Part shown: positions 1 through 5,404 of the stretch, piece after piece
Layout: the number at the start of each line of letters is the position of its first letter
Position numbering within the stretch: position 1 is the first letter of the stretch
Assembly: GCA_018713055.1 (NCBI GenBank)
Contig: DVFW01000044.1
Location: 1 to 10,223 of the forward strand
Length of the DNA stretch: 10,223 nt
Direction of reading: 5' to 3'
Origin: Scatavimonas merdigallinarum
Lineage (GTDB): Bacteria > Bacillota > Clostridia > Oscillospirales > Acutalibacteraceae
The notes under the pieces: generated by a model
Databases searched by the model: none
Seen by the model: the letters and a program-made list of their open reading frames with translations, nothing else
Told to the model about the DNA's origin: nothing
Program-made: the position numbers and the translations under genes

Positions 1-235
1 CGTCAAAAAACAAGGTTGTGGCGAACATTCCTAACACAATCGGCAGGAACAGGCTGGACAGGTTCTTAAACGCCAGTGTGTAGAAGTCGCCAAAGCTGTC
101 CATTATGGGGTTGCTCCTTGAAATGCTGCAAGCCCTCTCAATCGCAAACACCCCAAACAGTAGCGTCAGGGCCAAAATACACCAGACAATCTTATTCCGT
201 TTCCATTTCTGGATTTCAGTTGCAATGATCGTCAT
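1..235 (-). CDS. ABC-2 type transporter permease, N-terminal 78 residues (partial)
   Basis: This is the first 78 residues of a membrane protein that continues beyond the left window edge. It begins MTIIATEIQKWKRNKIVW: a short cytoplasmic head with a Lys/Arg-rich patch, then a hydrophobic helix at about residues 17-32. A soluble stretch containing MDSFGDFYTLAFKN follows, then a second hydrophobic helix at about 60-76. This layout is typical of ABC-2 permeases of the bacitracin/lantibiotic immunity type (MutE/EpiE/NisE-like), which export or shield against cell-envelope-active peptides together with a separate ATPase. The start is ATG at 235-233, with GGAGG at 243-247 and a 7-base spacer. The gene lies directly downstream of a two-component system and behind a repeat array, which supports regulated drug or peptide efflux. 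No ATPase gene lies upstream, so it should lie beyond the edge. The substrate cannot be told from this fragment. Confidence 0.8.
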   Translation of the reverse strand, partial: MTIIATEIQKWKRNKIVWCILALTLLFGVFAIERACSISRSNPIMDSFGDFYTLAFKNLSSLFLPIVLGMFATTLFFD

Positions 236-260
236 GCGGTTTCCTCCTTTCATGGTTCCC

Positions 261-314
261 ATTATAAGCCGCAAACCTTGCCATAACCTTGCCGAAATCT
301 TGTTTTTACCTTGC
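261..314 (-). promoter_or_regulatory. Probable response-regulator-controlled promoter of the ABC permease operon
   Basis: On the minus strand a perfect TATAAT lies at 266-261, followed within about 20 bases by the permease RBS. Upstream of it are copies of GCAAGGT at 281-275, 292-286 and 314-308. A degenerate copy, ACAAGAT (5 of 7 matches), lies at 303-297. All four are in exact 11-bp register, so they face the same side of the helix. No TTGACA-like -35 is present at the usual distance, as expected for an activator-dependent promoter. OmpR/PhoP-family regulators bind such direct repeats, and the PhoP boxes of Bacillus occupy about -20 to -60 as these do. The adjacent response regulator is the natural candidate ligand; that link is inferred from position. 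Confidence 0.6.
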
Positions 315-354
315 TTTGAACGCAAGGAAAGCCCTGCGCGGTCACAGGGCTTTC
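309..354 (-). other. Two adjoining inverted repeats at the 3' end of the kinase gene
   Basis: A perfect 10-bp stem (327-336 with 345-354, GAAAGCCCTG/CAGGGCTTTC, 8-base loop) covers the last kinase codons and its stop. A second 6-bp stem (309-314 with 322-327, CCTTGC/GCAAGG, 7-base loop) follows and shares its base with the first. On the minus strand neither is followed by a proper U-run, so this is not a textbook terminator. It may still weaken read-through or protect the 3' end of the kinase transcript, leaving the permease to its own promoter. The second stem includes the outermost phased repeat, so it may simply be a by-product of that array. Confidence 0.4.
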
Positions 355-1265
355 GGAATTGTAATGGTAAAAGTTGTACCGGCACCGGGAACACTGGCTG
401 CCGTGATGGTTCCTTTATGGACACTCACCAATTCCTTTGCAATGGAGAGGCCCAGCCCATTCCCTCTGGCAGATCGGGAGTGGTCGCATTGGTACATCCG
501 CTCAAAGATGTGGGGAAGATCAGCGGCGGAAATTCCTTTCCCATTATCGGCCACCATGATTTTTGCCTGCTGCTCCGTTTCAGTTACGGTCAGGGACATC
601 TGCCTTGCGTTGCTGTGCGCCGGGATATTTTGCAACAGGTTATTGAGAATACGGGTATAGGCGGTGGGGTCAAGCCTCGTCATGTATTCCGTTTCTGGTA
701 TTGCTATCTCATAAGATAAATCATGGTTTTCCAACAACGGCACCCAATCAGCCATAATATTGCGGGAAAGCTCGTTCAAATCGCAAAGCTCAAAATGAAA
801 AATCTGCTCCCCGGCGTCCAGCTTCACCCATTCAAACAAAGCCGTCACAAAGTTTTTCAGGTGATGGGCTTTTTCCGTTGCCACCCGAATATATTCTTCC
901 CGCTCGACCCCTGTTACCATTTTGCTTTCCACAGCCTCTAAATAGCCCACCAGAGAGGCAAGCGGGGTTTTCACATCATGGGAAAGGCTTGTCATGAGCC
1001 GCTTATATGCCTGCTCAGATTGCTTTTGCTGGATAAGCCTGGATTGGCTGTCCATAGCAATCTCATTGATGTCATAACAGATTTGCTTTGTCAAATCGCT
1101 TTCCCGCGCCAGTACACGGCGGTTCAGGTTTCCGCTCTTTATATCCGCCAGGGCATCTTTGATAAGGGAAAGCTGGCCCCGGAAGCGGTGAAGTTTTGCC
1201 GAAAGGCAGCCGATCACCAGCAGGGCGGCGATTAAGGCCAGCAGCAGGTAAAGGTTGATTTCCAT
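342..1265 (-). CDS. Sensor histidine kinase with one N-terminal TM helix and no extracellular domain
   Basis: This membrane kinase should autophosphorylate on His and pass phosphate to the response regulator encoded just upstream. Numbered from the GTG at 1271, there is one TM helix at about 5-24 and a HAMP-like linker at about 30-75. The dimerisation domain carries the H box SLSHDVKTP (His98). The ATPase domain has the N box NNLLQN (210-215), G1 DNGKG (242-246), F box FERMY and G2 GNGLG (270-274). Two starts are possible: GTG at 1271 overlaps the regulator stop but sits only 2 bases from AGGAGG. ATG at 1265 has a 7-base spacer, so I prefer it (307 residues). A kinase with essentially no external loop probably senses within the membrane or through a partner such as the ABC transporter, as in BceS-type systems. 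The stimulus is unknown. Confidence 0.93.
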   Translation of the reverse strand: MEINLYLLLALIAALLVIGCLSAKLHRFRGQLSLIKDALADIKSGNLNRRVLARESDLTKQICYDINEIAMDSQSRLIQQKQSEQAYKRLMTSLSHDVKTPLASLVGYLEAVESKMVTGVEREEYIRVATEKAHHLKNFVTALFEWVKLDAGEQIFHFELCDLNELSRNIMADWVPLLENHDLSYEIAIPETEYMTRLDPTAYTRILNNLLQNIPAHSNARQMSLTVTETEQQAKIMVADNGKGISAADLPHIFERMYQCDHSRSARGNGLGLSIAKELVSVHKGTITAASVPGAGTTFTITIPKAL

Positions 1266-1267
1266 AC

Positions 1268-1969
1268 TCACGCCTCCTTGTTGAAGCGATACCCCACGCC
1301 CCGGACAGTCTGAATGTAAAACGGCTGCTCTGGATTTGGCTCGATTTTCTTCCTTAATTTACTGATAAAGGACATGATGTTGCTGTCGTCAAAAGCATAT
1401 TCCTCCGCCCATACCTGCGTGTAAATCTGCTTTTTGGTAAACACCCGGCCTTTATTAGACGCCAGGAACAGAAGCAGATCAAATTCCTTGCCGGTCAGTT
1501 CTACCGGGAGATTTTGGACAGTCACCGTCCGATTGACTTTATCAATTGCCATATCTTTCAACAGCATTGTGGCGGCCTCGTTCCCCGTCACGGGATTTAA
1601 GGTGGTATAGCGCCGAATTAGAGAATTGACGCGGGCCATCAGTTCGTTAATGCTGAAAGGTTTTGTCAGATAATCGTCGGCCCCCAGCCGCAGGCCGGAA
1701 ACCTTATCTTCCTCATCGCTTTTGGCAGTCAGCATCAGCACCGGCACATTATGCTTCTCCCGGATTTTCTGTAATACCTGAAAGCCGTTTATATCCGGCA
1801 TCATTACATCCAGAACAACCAGGGAACAAGTACCTTTGTTTTCTTCCAGTAGCCGTAGGCCCTCTAAGCCGCCATGCGCCACCACCGCAGACAAATTTTC
1901 CTGTTCCACGCATTTTTTCATCAAGGCACAAAGTTCCTTGTCGTCGTCTATAAGCAAAACACTATTCAT
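1268..1969 (-). CDS. OmpR/PhoB-family response regulator
   Basis: This is a 233-residue two-domain transcription factor of normal family length. The receiver domain (about 3-117) has the acidic pocket Asp8/Asp9, the phospho-acceptor Asp54 in VVLDVMMPD, Thr81 and Lys103 in LTKPF. The winged-helix DNA-binding domain (about 132-230) has the hallmark ELTGKEFDLL and the C-terminal wing TVRGVGYRF. It should be phosphorylated by the kinase encoded 2 bases downstream and then bind direct repeats. The phased array ahead of the permease (261-314) is the obvious target. The ATG at 1969 is preceded by AAGGGAGGG at a somewhat long spacing of about 11 bases, and it lies 8 bases inside the end of the HTH gene. 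The two genes are therefore probably translationally coupled. Confidence 0.95.
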   Translation of the reverse strand: MNSVLLIDDDKELCALMKKCVEQENLSAVVAHGGLEGLRLLEENKGTCSLVVLDVMMPDINGFQVLQKIREKHNVPVLMLTAKSDEEDKVSGLRLGADDYLTKPFSINELMARVNSLIRRYTTLNPVTGNEAATMLLKDMAIDKVNRTVTVQNLPVELTGKEFDLLLFLASNKGRVFTKKQIYTQVWAEEYAFDDSNIMSFISKLRKKIEPNPEQPFYIQTVRGVGYRFNKEA

Positions 1970-2141
1970 GTTTCAAAGCCCTCCCTTGTTTTGTCCTGCC
2001 ATCAACAGGTTTCTCCGCATCATCTGGTATTAGCCAAACTCTTCCCATTTTTTCTGCTCCGGGAATACGGCCCGCAGAACAATAATAATTGATCTGTGGA
2101 GGAGAAATCCCCCATTTTTCGTCTGCTTCCCTAAAAGTCAT
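1962..2141 (-). CDS. Small excisionase-like helix-turn-helix DNA-binding protein
   Basis: This 59-residue protein (from the ATG at 2141) begins MTFREADEKWGISPPQINYY and contains GRIPGAEKMGRVWLIPDDAEKP. It is a MerR/excisionase-type winged helix: a short HTH followed by a WLIP wing, common in integrative elements and accessory loci of Clostridia. It ends in a basic tail and overlaps the regulator gene by 8 bases, so it belongs to the same operon and probably controls that operon or a neighbouring promoter. The start is uncertain. The only upstream Shine-Dalgarno-like GGAG (about 2156-2159) lies 14 bases from the ATG but 5 bases from an in-frame ATA at 2150. As I recall, relatives often begin M-x-Y-M-T, which would place their start at that codon. 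The longer in-frame extension to 2312 lacks an RBS and resembles no protein. Confidence 0.75.
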   Translation of the reverse strand: MTFREADEKWGISPPQINYYCSAGRIPGAEKMGRVWLIPDDAEKPVDGRTKQGRALKHE

Positions 2142-2166
2142 ATAATCTATATTATCTCCGGCACTT

Positions 2167-2195
2167 ATTATACTTTGCTTTCTCGAAGGAAACAA
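2167..2195 (-). promoter_or_regulatory. Candidate promoter of the HTH-regulator-kinase operon
   Basis: On the minus strand a perfect TATAAT lies at 2172-2167. Seventeen bases upstream is TTGTTT (2195-2190), a poor -35 that shares only TTG with the consensus. Transcription would begin near 2160, making a very short leader with the GGAG close to the 5' end. Just downstream, ATAAT and ATTAT (2153-2149 and 2144-2140) form a small inverted repeat around the start region. That repeat could be an operator, but it is short and A+T-rich. Confidence 0.4.
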
Positions 2196-2210
2196 GCTCC
2201 AAAGAGCATA

Positions 2211-2250
2211 TATAATTTGAAGAAAGCATGAAAAAAGCCTTGCTTTTTCA
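2211..2250 (+). promoter_or_regulatory. Possible promoter and leader hairpin for the SprT-like gene
   Basis: A perfect TATAAT at 2211-2216 could serve the metalloprotein gene, but no recognisable -35 lies 16-18 bases upstream. It is followed by a stem of AAAAAGC (2232-2238) and GCTTTTT (2242-2248) with a 3-base loop, then a CACCGGTG palindrome at 2250-2257. The stem could act as a weak attenuator or an mRNA 5' structure. Both calls are tentative. Confidence 0.25.
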
Positions 2251-2310
2251 CCGGTGGTGTGTAAGCTGTCACGCACAGAAATAAAACATATTTTTGAGGA
2301 GGACGCAATC

Positions 2311-2922
2311 ATGCTGCAAATATCTGAAATCGTAAAGAAAACCGAGGAAATGTTCGACCTGTTGGGCGAGCATTTTTATGACAATGAATTGACTCGCCCG
2401 GCGATCACCGTATCCCCGGACGGAGGGCGTGGGGCTTACGGCTGGTGCAGTATCCATGAAATCTGGAACGCCAGCGGCGAGAAATACCGGGAAATCAATC
2501 TTTGCGCCGAGTACCTTGACCGACCTATTTTCGAGCTGGCCGCTACGCTCTTACATGAAATGGCGCACCTCTACAATCTGGTGCATGGCATCCAAGACGT
2601 AAGCAACAACGGCTACTACCACAACCAGAAATTCAAAGCCACCGCTGAGGCCCATGGGTTGCACATTGAGAAGCACGACAAATACGGATGGACGGTAACA
2701 ATGCTGGCCCCGGAGGCGGAGGCATGGATCAGGGAAACCTTGGGCGAGGACAAAATCAACGCCAGCCGCCTGCCGGTGGAAGGCACCACTAAGGGCGGGA
2801 GCAAAAAATCCAAGAACCGCAGTATCCAATATGTATGCCCTTGCAGCGGCACCATCATCCGGGCAACGCGGGAGGTCAATGTAATCTGCGGGGATTGCGG
2901 GGAACCTTTCGAGCGGGCATAA
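2311..2922 (+). CDS. SprT-like zinc metalloprotein with C-terminal zinc ribbon
   Basis: The protein has 203 residues from the ATG at 2311, chosen because AGGAGG at 2297-2302 sits 8 bases ahead of it; the earlier in-frame GTG/ATG region has no RBS. The core holds HEMAH (82-86), the HExxH zinc/catalytic motif, with a further His at about 104 (YYHNQKF) as likely third ligand. This is the SprT/Spartan arrangement. The C-terminus has a Cys4 zinc ribbon, CPC (176-178) and CGDC (193-196). SprT-domain proteins in bacterial mobile elements are common. The eukaryotic relative Spartan cleaves DNA-protein crosslinks, so processing of a DNA-bound protein such as a relaxase adduct is conceivable, but that is inference. 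It is soluble with no signal peptide. It diverges from the two-component operon and has no clear operon partner except a short ORF downstream. Confidence 0.85.
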   Translation: MLQISEIVKKTEEMFDLLGEHFYDNELTRPAITVSPDGGRGAYGWCSIHEIWNASGEKYREINLCAEYLDRPIFELAATLLHEMAHLYNLVHGIQDVSNNGYYHNQKFKATAEAHGLHIEKHDKYGWTVTMLAPEAEAWIRETLGEDKINASRLPVEGTTKGGSKKSKNRSIQYVCPCSGTIIRATREVNVICGDCGEPFERA

Positions 2923-2969
2923 AACAAAAGAAAGCAGGAGCTACAAAGGTTCCCGCTAAATTATTCTAT

Positions 2970-3035
2970 ATGGGATATGAAGCCGATAGCTGGCAGTGGA
3001 CACTTTTTAGCGTTTCCTCTTTTCCGTATTCATAA
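2970..3035 (+). pseudogene. Short reading frame, possible remnant of a small element-encoded gene
   Basis: The frame reads MGYEADSWQWTLFSVSSFPYS and stops. It remains open upstream through AKLFY and further, but no ATG with an RBS lies between the SprT stop and 2970. An AGGAG at 2936-2940 is followed after 5 bases by an AAG codon in the right frame, as if a start had been lost. The acidic/aromatic peptide looks more protein-like than random, but I cannot name a family. It could be noise. Confidence 0.2.
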
Positions 3036-3055
3036 AGGCCGGAGGGGGTGCAAAA

Positions 3056-3169
3056 ATGAGCTTCCAAGCCTCCATACCAAGAGTAGGCCCGCTGGCGAGC
3101 TGTATTGCCAAGCTCACAGAAAACAGAAAAAGCCCGGAAAGGCCAGAATATCAGGCTTTTCGGGCATAA
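3056..3169 (+). CDS. Small ORF of 37 codons with a strong RBS, unknown function
   Basis: The ATG at 3056 is preceded by GGAGGGGG (3041-3048) with a 7-base spacer, one of the best ribosome sites in the window. The product, beginning MSFQASIPRVGPLASCIAKL and ending YQAFRA, is basic, has one Cys, and has no TM segment or recognisable domain. Its last codons run through a hairpin (3132-3165). It follows the SprT-like gene by about 130 bases on the same strand and may be a small element-encoded protein or the truncated head of a longer one. Short length and lack of homology that I can recognise keep this uncertain. Confidence 0.35.
   Translation: MSFQASIPRVGPLASCIAKLTENRKSPERPEYQAFRA
3127..3165 (-). 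terminator. Possible rho-independent terminator on the minus strand
   Basis: An imperfect stem pairs GCCCGGAAAGGCC (3132-3144) with GGCTTTTCGGGC (3154-3165) around a 9-base loop. On the minus strand it is followed by TTTTTCTGTTTTC. It could stop transcripts coming from the tRNA side. It also lies within the 3' end of the 37-codon ORF, so the two calls compete. Confidence 0.4.
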
Positions 3170-3179
3170 ATACAAAAAT

Positions 3180-3207
3180 AGCCCTCCAAATCGGAAGGCT
3201 GTTTTTG
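3180..3207 (+). terminator. Likely plus-strand terminator for the SprT-like gene transcript
   Basis: AGCCCTCC (3180-3187) pairs with GGAAGGCT (3193-3200) with one mismatch and a 5-base loop, followed by GTTTTTG. It lies just after the 37-codon ORF and would end transcription from the SprT-like gene. Confidence 0.5.
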
Positions 3208-3400
3208 TAGTAAAGTTTGTCCCTTAATAAGGGGTTACGCTACAAAAAAGATACCGGCAAGTGACCGTAGCACCAACCCGCAAAAAGTTGGTAGCAAGCC
3301 AAAGCGTTGTGAGTGCGTTTACAAGCGAACAGCGCAGGCGCAGCGTGACTTTTTGCGGAAAAGGAGGAACAGTGAAGCGGGTGACGGATTTTTTATGAAA
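3208..3400. other. Structured non-coding stretch between accessory genes and tRNA-Leu
   Basis: No convincing gene is seen. The stretch carries several inverted repeats. CCCTT/AAGGG lies at about 3222-3234, and CCAAC (3273-3277) pairs with GTTGG (3287-3291). An 11-bp perfect pair, CCGCAAAAAGT (3278-3288) and ACTTTTTGCGG (3348-3358), is 59 bases apart. GTTACGCT (3234-3241) is the reverse complement of AGCGTAAC at 3416-3423, inside the tRNA terminator. This may be a non-coding RNA, a small dispersed repeat or the end of an integrated element. Confidence 0.35.
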
Positions 3401-3431
3401 TAAAAAATCGGAACGAGCGTAACTCGTTCCG
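3401..3431 (-). terminator. Terminator of tRNA-Leu
   Basis: A perfect 9-bp stem, CGGAACGAG (3409-3417) and CTCGTTCCG (3423-3431), has a 5-base loop. On the minus strand it is followed by ATTTTTTA, and it begins 3 bases after the CCA end of the tRNA. It is a strong rho-independent terminator. Confidence 0.9.
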
Positions 3432-3434
3432 ACG

Positions 3435-3519
3435 TGGTGCACCTGACAGGACTTGAACCTGCACACCTTTCGGCAATAGAACCTAAATCTATCGTGTCTG
3501 CCAATTCCACCACAGGTGC
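3435..3519 (-). tRNA. tRNA-Leu (anticodon UAG)
   Basis: This is an 85-base class II tRNA. The acceptor stem GCACCTG/CAGGTGC closes exactly, and discriminator A plus an encoded CCA (3437-3435) follow. The anticodon arm ATAGA-TTTAGGT-TCTAT gives anticodon TAG, which reads CUN leucine codons. The D-arm region TGGCAGACA, a long variable arm (TGCCGAAAGGTGT) and the T-arm GGTTCAAGTCC are in place, as expected for leucine. The 3' end faces the accessory region, the geometry used by many tRNA-targeting integrative elements. Confidence 0.96.
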
Positions 3520-3651
3520 ATATTTCATAGGAACGCCGTCAGGGAAAATAAACCGGAAAAGTTGGCTGGATGTATGCAATCAGAGGAAACGTTTGTCCGG
3601 CATTTTTCTACCCTGTAATTTGGCGTTTTTATGTCTGCAAATCGTTTGTAT

Positions 3652-3680
3652 ATTATATAATAAACACAAAAGAAAAGCAA
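3652..3680 (-). promoter_or_regulatory. Candidate promoter of tRNA-Leu
   Basis: On the minus strand TTGCTT (3680-3675) and a perfect TATAAT (3657-3652) are separated by 17 bases. Transcription would start near 3645, giving a precursor leader of about 125 bases before the tRNA. I saw no better promoter closer to the gene. The remaining intergenic sequence 3520-3651 holds nothing I can name. Confidence 0.55.
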
Positions 3681-3726
3681 GGCTTGTTTTTGAGACGAAA
3701 AACCAAGACAATAGTAAAGGGATCAA

Positions 3727-3756
3727 TTGACAAGCGTTTCTTGTATACATTATAAT
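3727..3756 (+). promoter_or_regulatory. Sigma-A promoter of the HAD-sirtuin operon
   Basis: Perfect TTGACA (3727-3732) and perfect TATAAT (3751-3756) are separated by 18 bases, 40 bases ahead of the HAD start codon. This should be a strong housekeeping promoter. Confidence 0.85.
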
Positions 3757-3795
3757 TTTTAAGAAATCACGGCCAACAGAAAGGGCGGAAGGTGT

Positions 3796-4626
3796 ATGCC
3801 GGTTAAAATAGCGGCGCTGGACCTTGACGGGACCACGCTTGACAATCGCGCGCAGCTTTCAGAGCAGAATAAGCAGGCAATTATACAGGCGGCAAAAAAG
3901 GGAGCGCTCGTGATTCCGTGTACGGGAAGAACCAATGCGGAAATGCCGCGGGAGCTGATGGAGCTCCCACAGGTGCGCTACTGCATCATGGCCAATGGGG
4001 CAAAAGTTTTGCGTATGGAAGATCAGAAGCTGCTTTTTTCAGATTGTCTGGACAGAAAAACGGCGGAACAGGCTATTTCTTTTGCATCGCGGTATCGGTG
4101 CATGTGCGAACTTTACATGGACGGACATGTTTTTGTCGAACAGCACAAGCTGGAAGATTCCACCGCCTACGGTGTGACGCCCCGGATCAGGGAACTGGTA
4201 GAAAACACCCGCACAGGCGTGCGGCAGCTTCAGGTTTTTTTTGCCCGGCACAGGGCGCCGGTGGAAAAAATCAATGTATTTTTTGGCGATTTGGAGCATA
4301 GGCGGCAGTTTTTAAACGACGTACAGGTATTTGGAAATACCGTAGAAATTACCGGTTCGATGGAAACCAATGCAGAAATCAACAACAAAACGGCGACAAA
4401 GGGCCGGGCGTTGCAAAGCTTGGCGCAGATGCTTGGCGTAAAGAGGCAGGAGGTGCTTGCAATTGGCGACAGCGGTAACGATTTGTCTATGCTTTCCTAT
4501 GCGGGGATCCCGCTTGCGGTGGCAAATGCATCTTCCAAAGCAAAACTGGCCGCTGTGGAAATTTTGCCGCCGAACGATCAAAATGCTGTGGCTTATGCGT
4601 TAAAGAAATATATCCTGTCTTTGTAA
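3796..4626 (+). CDS. Cof-type HAD-IIB family phosphatase
   Basis: This 276-residue soluble hydrolase is typical in length for Cof/YidA-like sugar-phosphate or nucleotide phosphatases. The HAD motifs are complete: nucleophile and acid Asp9/Asp11 in DLDGT, Thr43 in CTGRT, Lys202 in TKG, and Asp225/Asp229 in GDSGND for Mg2+ binding. The middle part (about 85-190) is the IIB cap that sets substrate choice, and it cannot be read from sequence alone. The ATG at 3796 is preceded by AGGGCGGAAGG. The gene sits behind a consensus promoter and 24 bases ahead of the sirtuin gene, with no terminator between, so the two are cotranscribed. The likely role is removal of phosphate from a small metabolite. Confidence 0.93.
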   Translation: MPVKIAALDLDGTTLDNRAQLSEQNKQAIIQAAKKGALVIPCTGRTNAEMPRELMELPQVRYCIMANGAKVLRMEDQKLLFSDCLDRKTAEQAISFASRYRCMCELYMDGHVFVEQHKLEDSTAYGVTPRIRELVENTRTGVRQLQVFFARHRAPVEKINVFFGDLEHRRQFLNDVQVFGNTVEITGSMETNAEINNKTATKGRALQSLAQMLGVKRQEVLAIGDSGNDLSMLSYAGIPLAVANASSKAKLAAVEILPPNDQNAVAYALKKYILSL

Positions 4627-4650
4627 AGGAAAATAGGAGGGAGTGCGGGC

Positions 4651-5376
4651 ATGGAAAATATGCTGAAAAAGCTGCAGGAAATTATAGACCAAAGTCAAAA
4701 CGTCGTATTTTTTGGAGGTGCCGGCGTCAGTACAGAATCAGGAATACCCGATTTTCGCAGTGCAGATGGCTTATATAACCAAAAATATGAAGCGCCGCCG
4801 GAAATTATTTTAAGCCATACCTTTTTTATGCAGCACACGGAAGCCTTTTTTCGTTTTTACAGGGATAAAATGCTTTGCCTGCAGGCAAAGCCCAATGCGG
4901 CGCACAAAAAGCTTGCAGAAATGGAAAAAGCGGGCAAGCTGCTTGCGGTGGTCACACAAAATATAGACGGCCTGCATCAACGTGGCGGGTCAAAAACCGT
5001 GTACGAGCTGCATGGGAGCATCTACAGAAATTACTGCATGCAGTGTAAAAAGGCATTTGGCGTGCAATATATTTTGCAGTCGGAAAAAGTTCCAAAATGT
5101 GATCAATGTGGCGGTGTGATAAAGCCGGACGTTGTACTGTATGAAGAAGGGCTCGATGAGCAAACGGTACAAAATGCGGTTTCAGTCATTGCACGGGCCG
5201 ACTGCCTGATCATTGCAGGGACAAGCCTTACGGTTTACCCGGCTGCCGGTATGGTTCGCTGTTTTGGCGGCCGGCATTTGGTGTTGATCAACCGAGATCA
5301 GACGGCGATGGATGCCAGCGCAGATCTGGTGATCCATGAAAAAGTAGGGCGGGTGCTTGGTCAGCTGATATTGTAA
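4651..5376 (+). CDS. cobB: NAD-dependent protein deacylase, sirtuin (Sir2/CobB family)
   Basis: This 241-residue enzyme removes acyl groups from lysines using NAD+, releasing nicotinamide and O-acyl-ADP-ribose. Signature motifs in order: GAGVSTESGIPDFRS (23-37, NAD binding), TQNIDGLH (102-109), HGS with catalytic His121, a Cys4 zinc site (Cys129, Cys132, Cys150, Cys153), GTSLTVYPAA (190-199) and LINRD. It resembles the Thermotoga Sir2 type and is complete. The YRDKM segment at 70-74 lies where the Tyr/Arg pair of desuccinylating sirtuins would be, but I cannot assign acyl preference. AGGAGG (4635-4640) lies 10 bases before the ATG. It is the second gene of the HAD operon. The gene symbol is used in the family sense. 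Confidence 0.95.
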   Translation: MENMLKKLQEIIDQSQNVVFFGGAGVSTESGIPDFRSADGLYNQKYEAPPEIILSHTFFMQHTEAFFRFYRDKMLCLQAKPNAAHKKLAEMEKAGKLLAVVTQNIDGLHQRGGSKTVYELHGSIYRNYCMQCKKAFGVQYILQSEKVPKCDQCGGVIKPDVVLYEEGLDEQTVQNAVSVIARADCLIIAGTSLTVYPAAGMVRCFGGRHLVLINRDQTAMDASADLVIHEKVGRVLGQLIL

Positions 5377-5404
5377 ACGGTATGTGAACAACCCAAGACG
5401 GCAA

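Noticed and set aside
105..719. Plus-strand frame of 204 codons
   Set aside because: It lies opposite the permease and kinase genes, whose motifs are unambiguous on the minus strand; no RBS and no recognisable domain.
2254..2310. N-terminal extension of the SprT-like protein
   Set aside because: The extra 19 codons precede the strong AGGAGG at 2297-2302, which points to the ATG at 2311.
1..3434. Base composition as proof of horizontal transfer
   Set aside because: The SprT-like gene is G+C-rich (38 of 60 bases at 2401-2460) against htpG (19 of 60 at 5641-5700), but the HAD gene on the chromosomal side is also rich (36 of 60 at 3901-3960), so composition does not mark a boundary.
3435..3465. 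Duplicated tRNA 3' end as an att site
   Set aside because: I looked for a second copy of the T-arm/acceptor sequence in the window and saw none; the partner site, if any, would lie beyond the left edge.
3319..3579. Minus-strand frame of 86 codons containing VVELADTIDLGSIAERCAGS
   Set aside because: It is a translation across the tRNA-Leu gene; this peptide is a well-known false protein arising from tRNA-Leu sequence.
3434..3730. Plus-strand frame of 98 codons starting MVHLTGLEPAHLS
   Set aside because: Its first part is the antisense of tRNA-Leu and it has no RBS; it also crosses the tRNA promoter.
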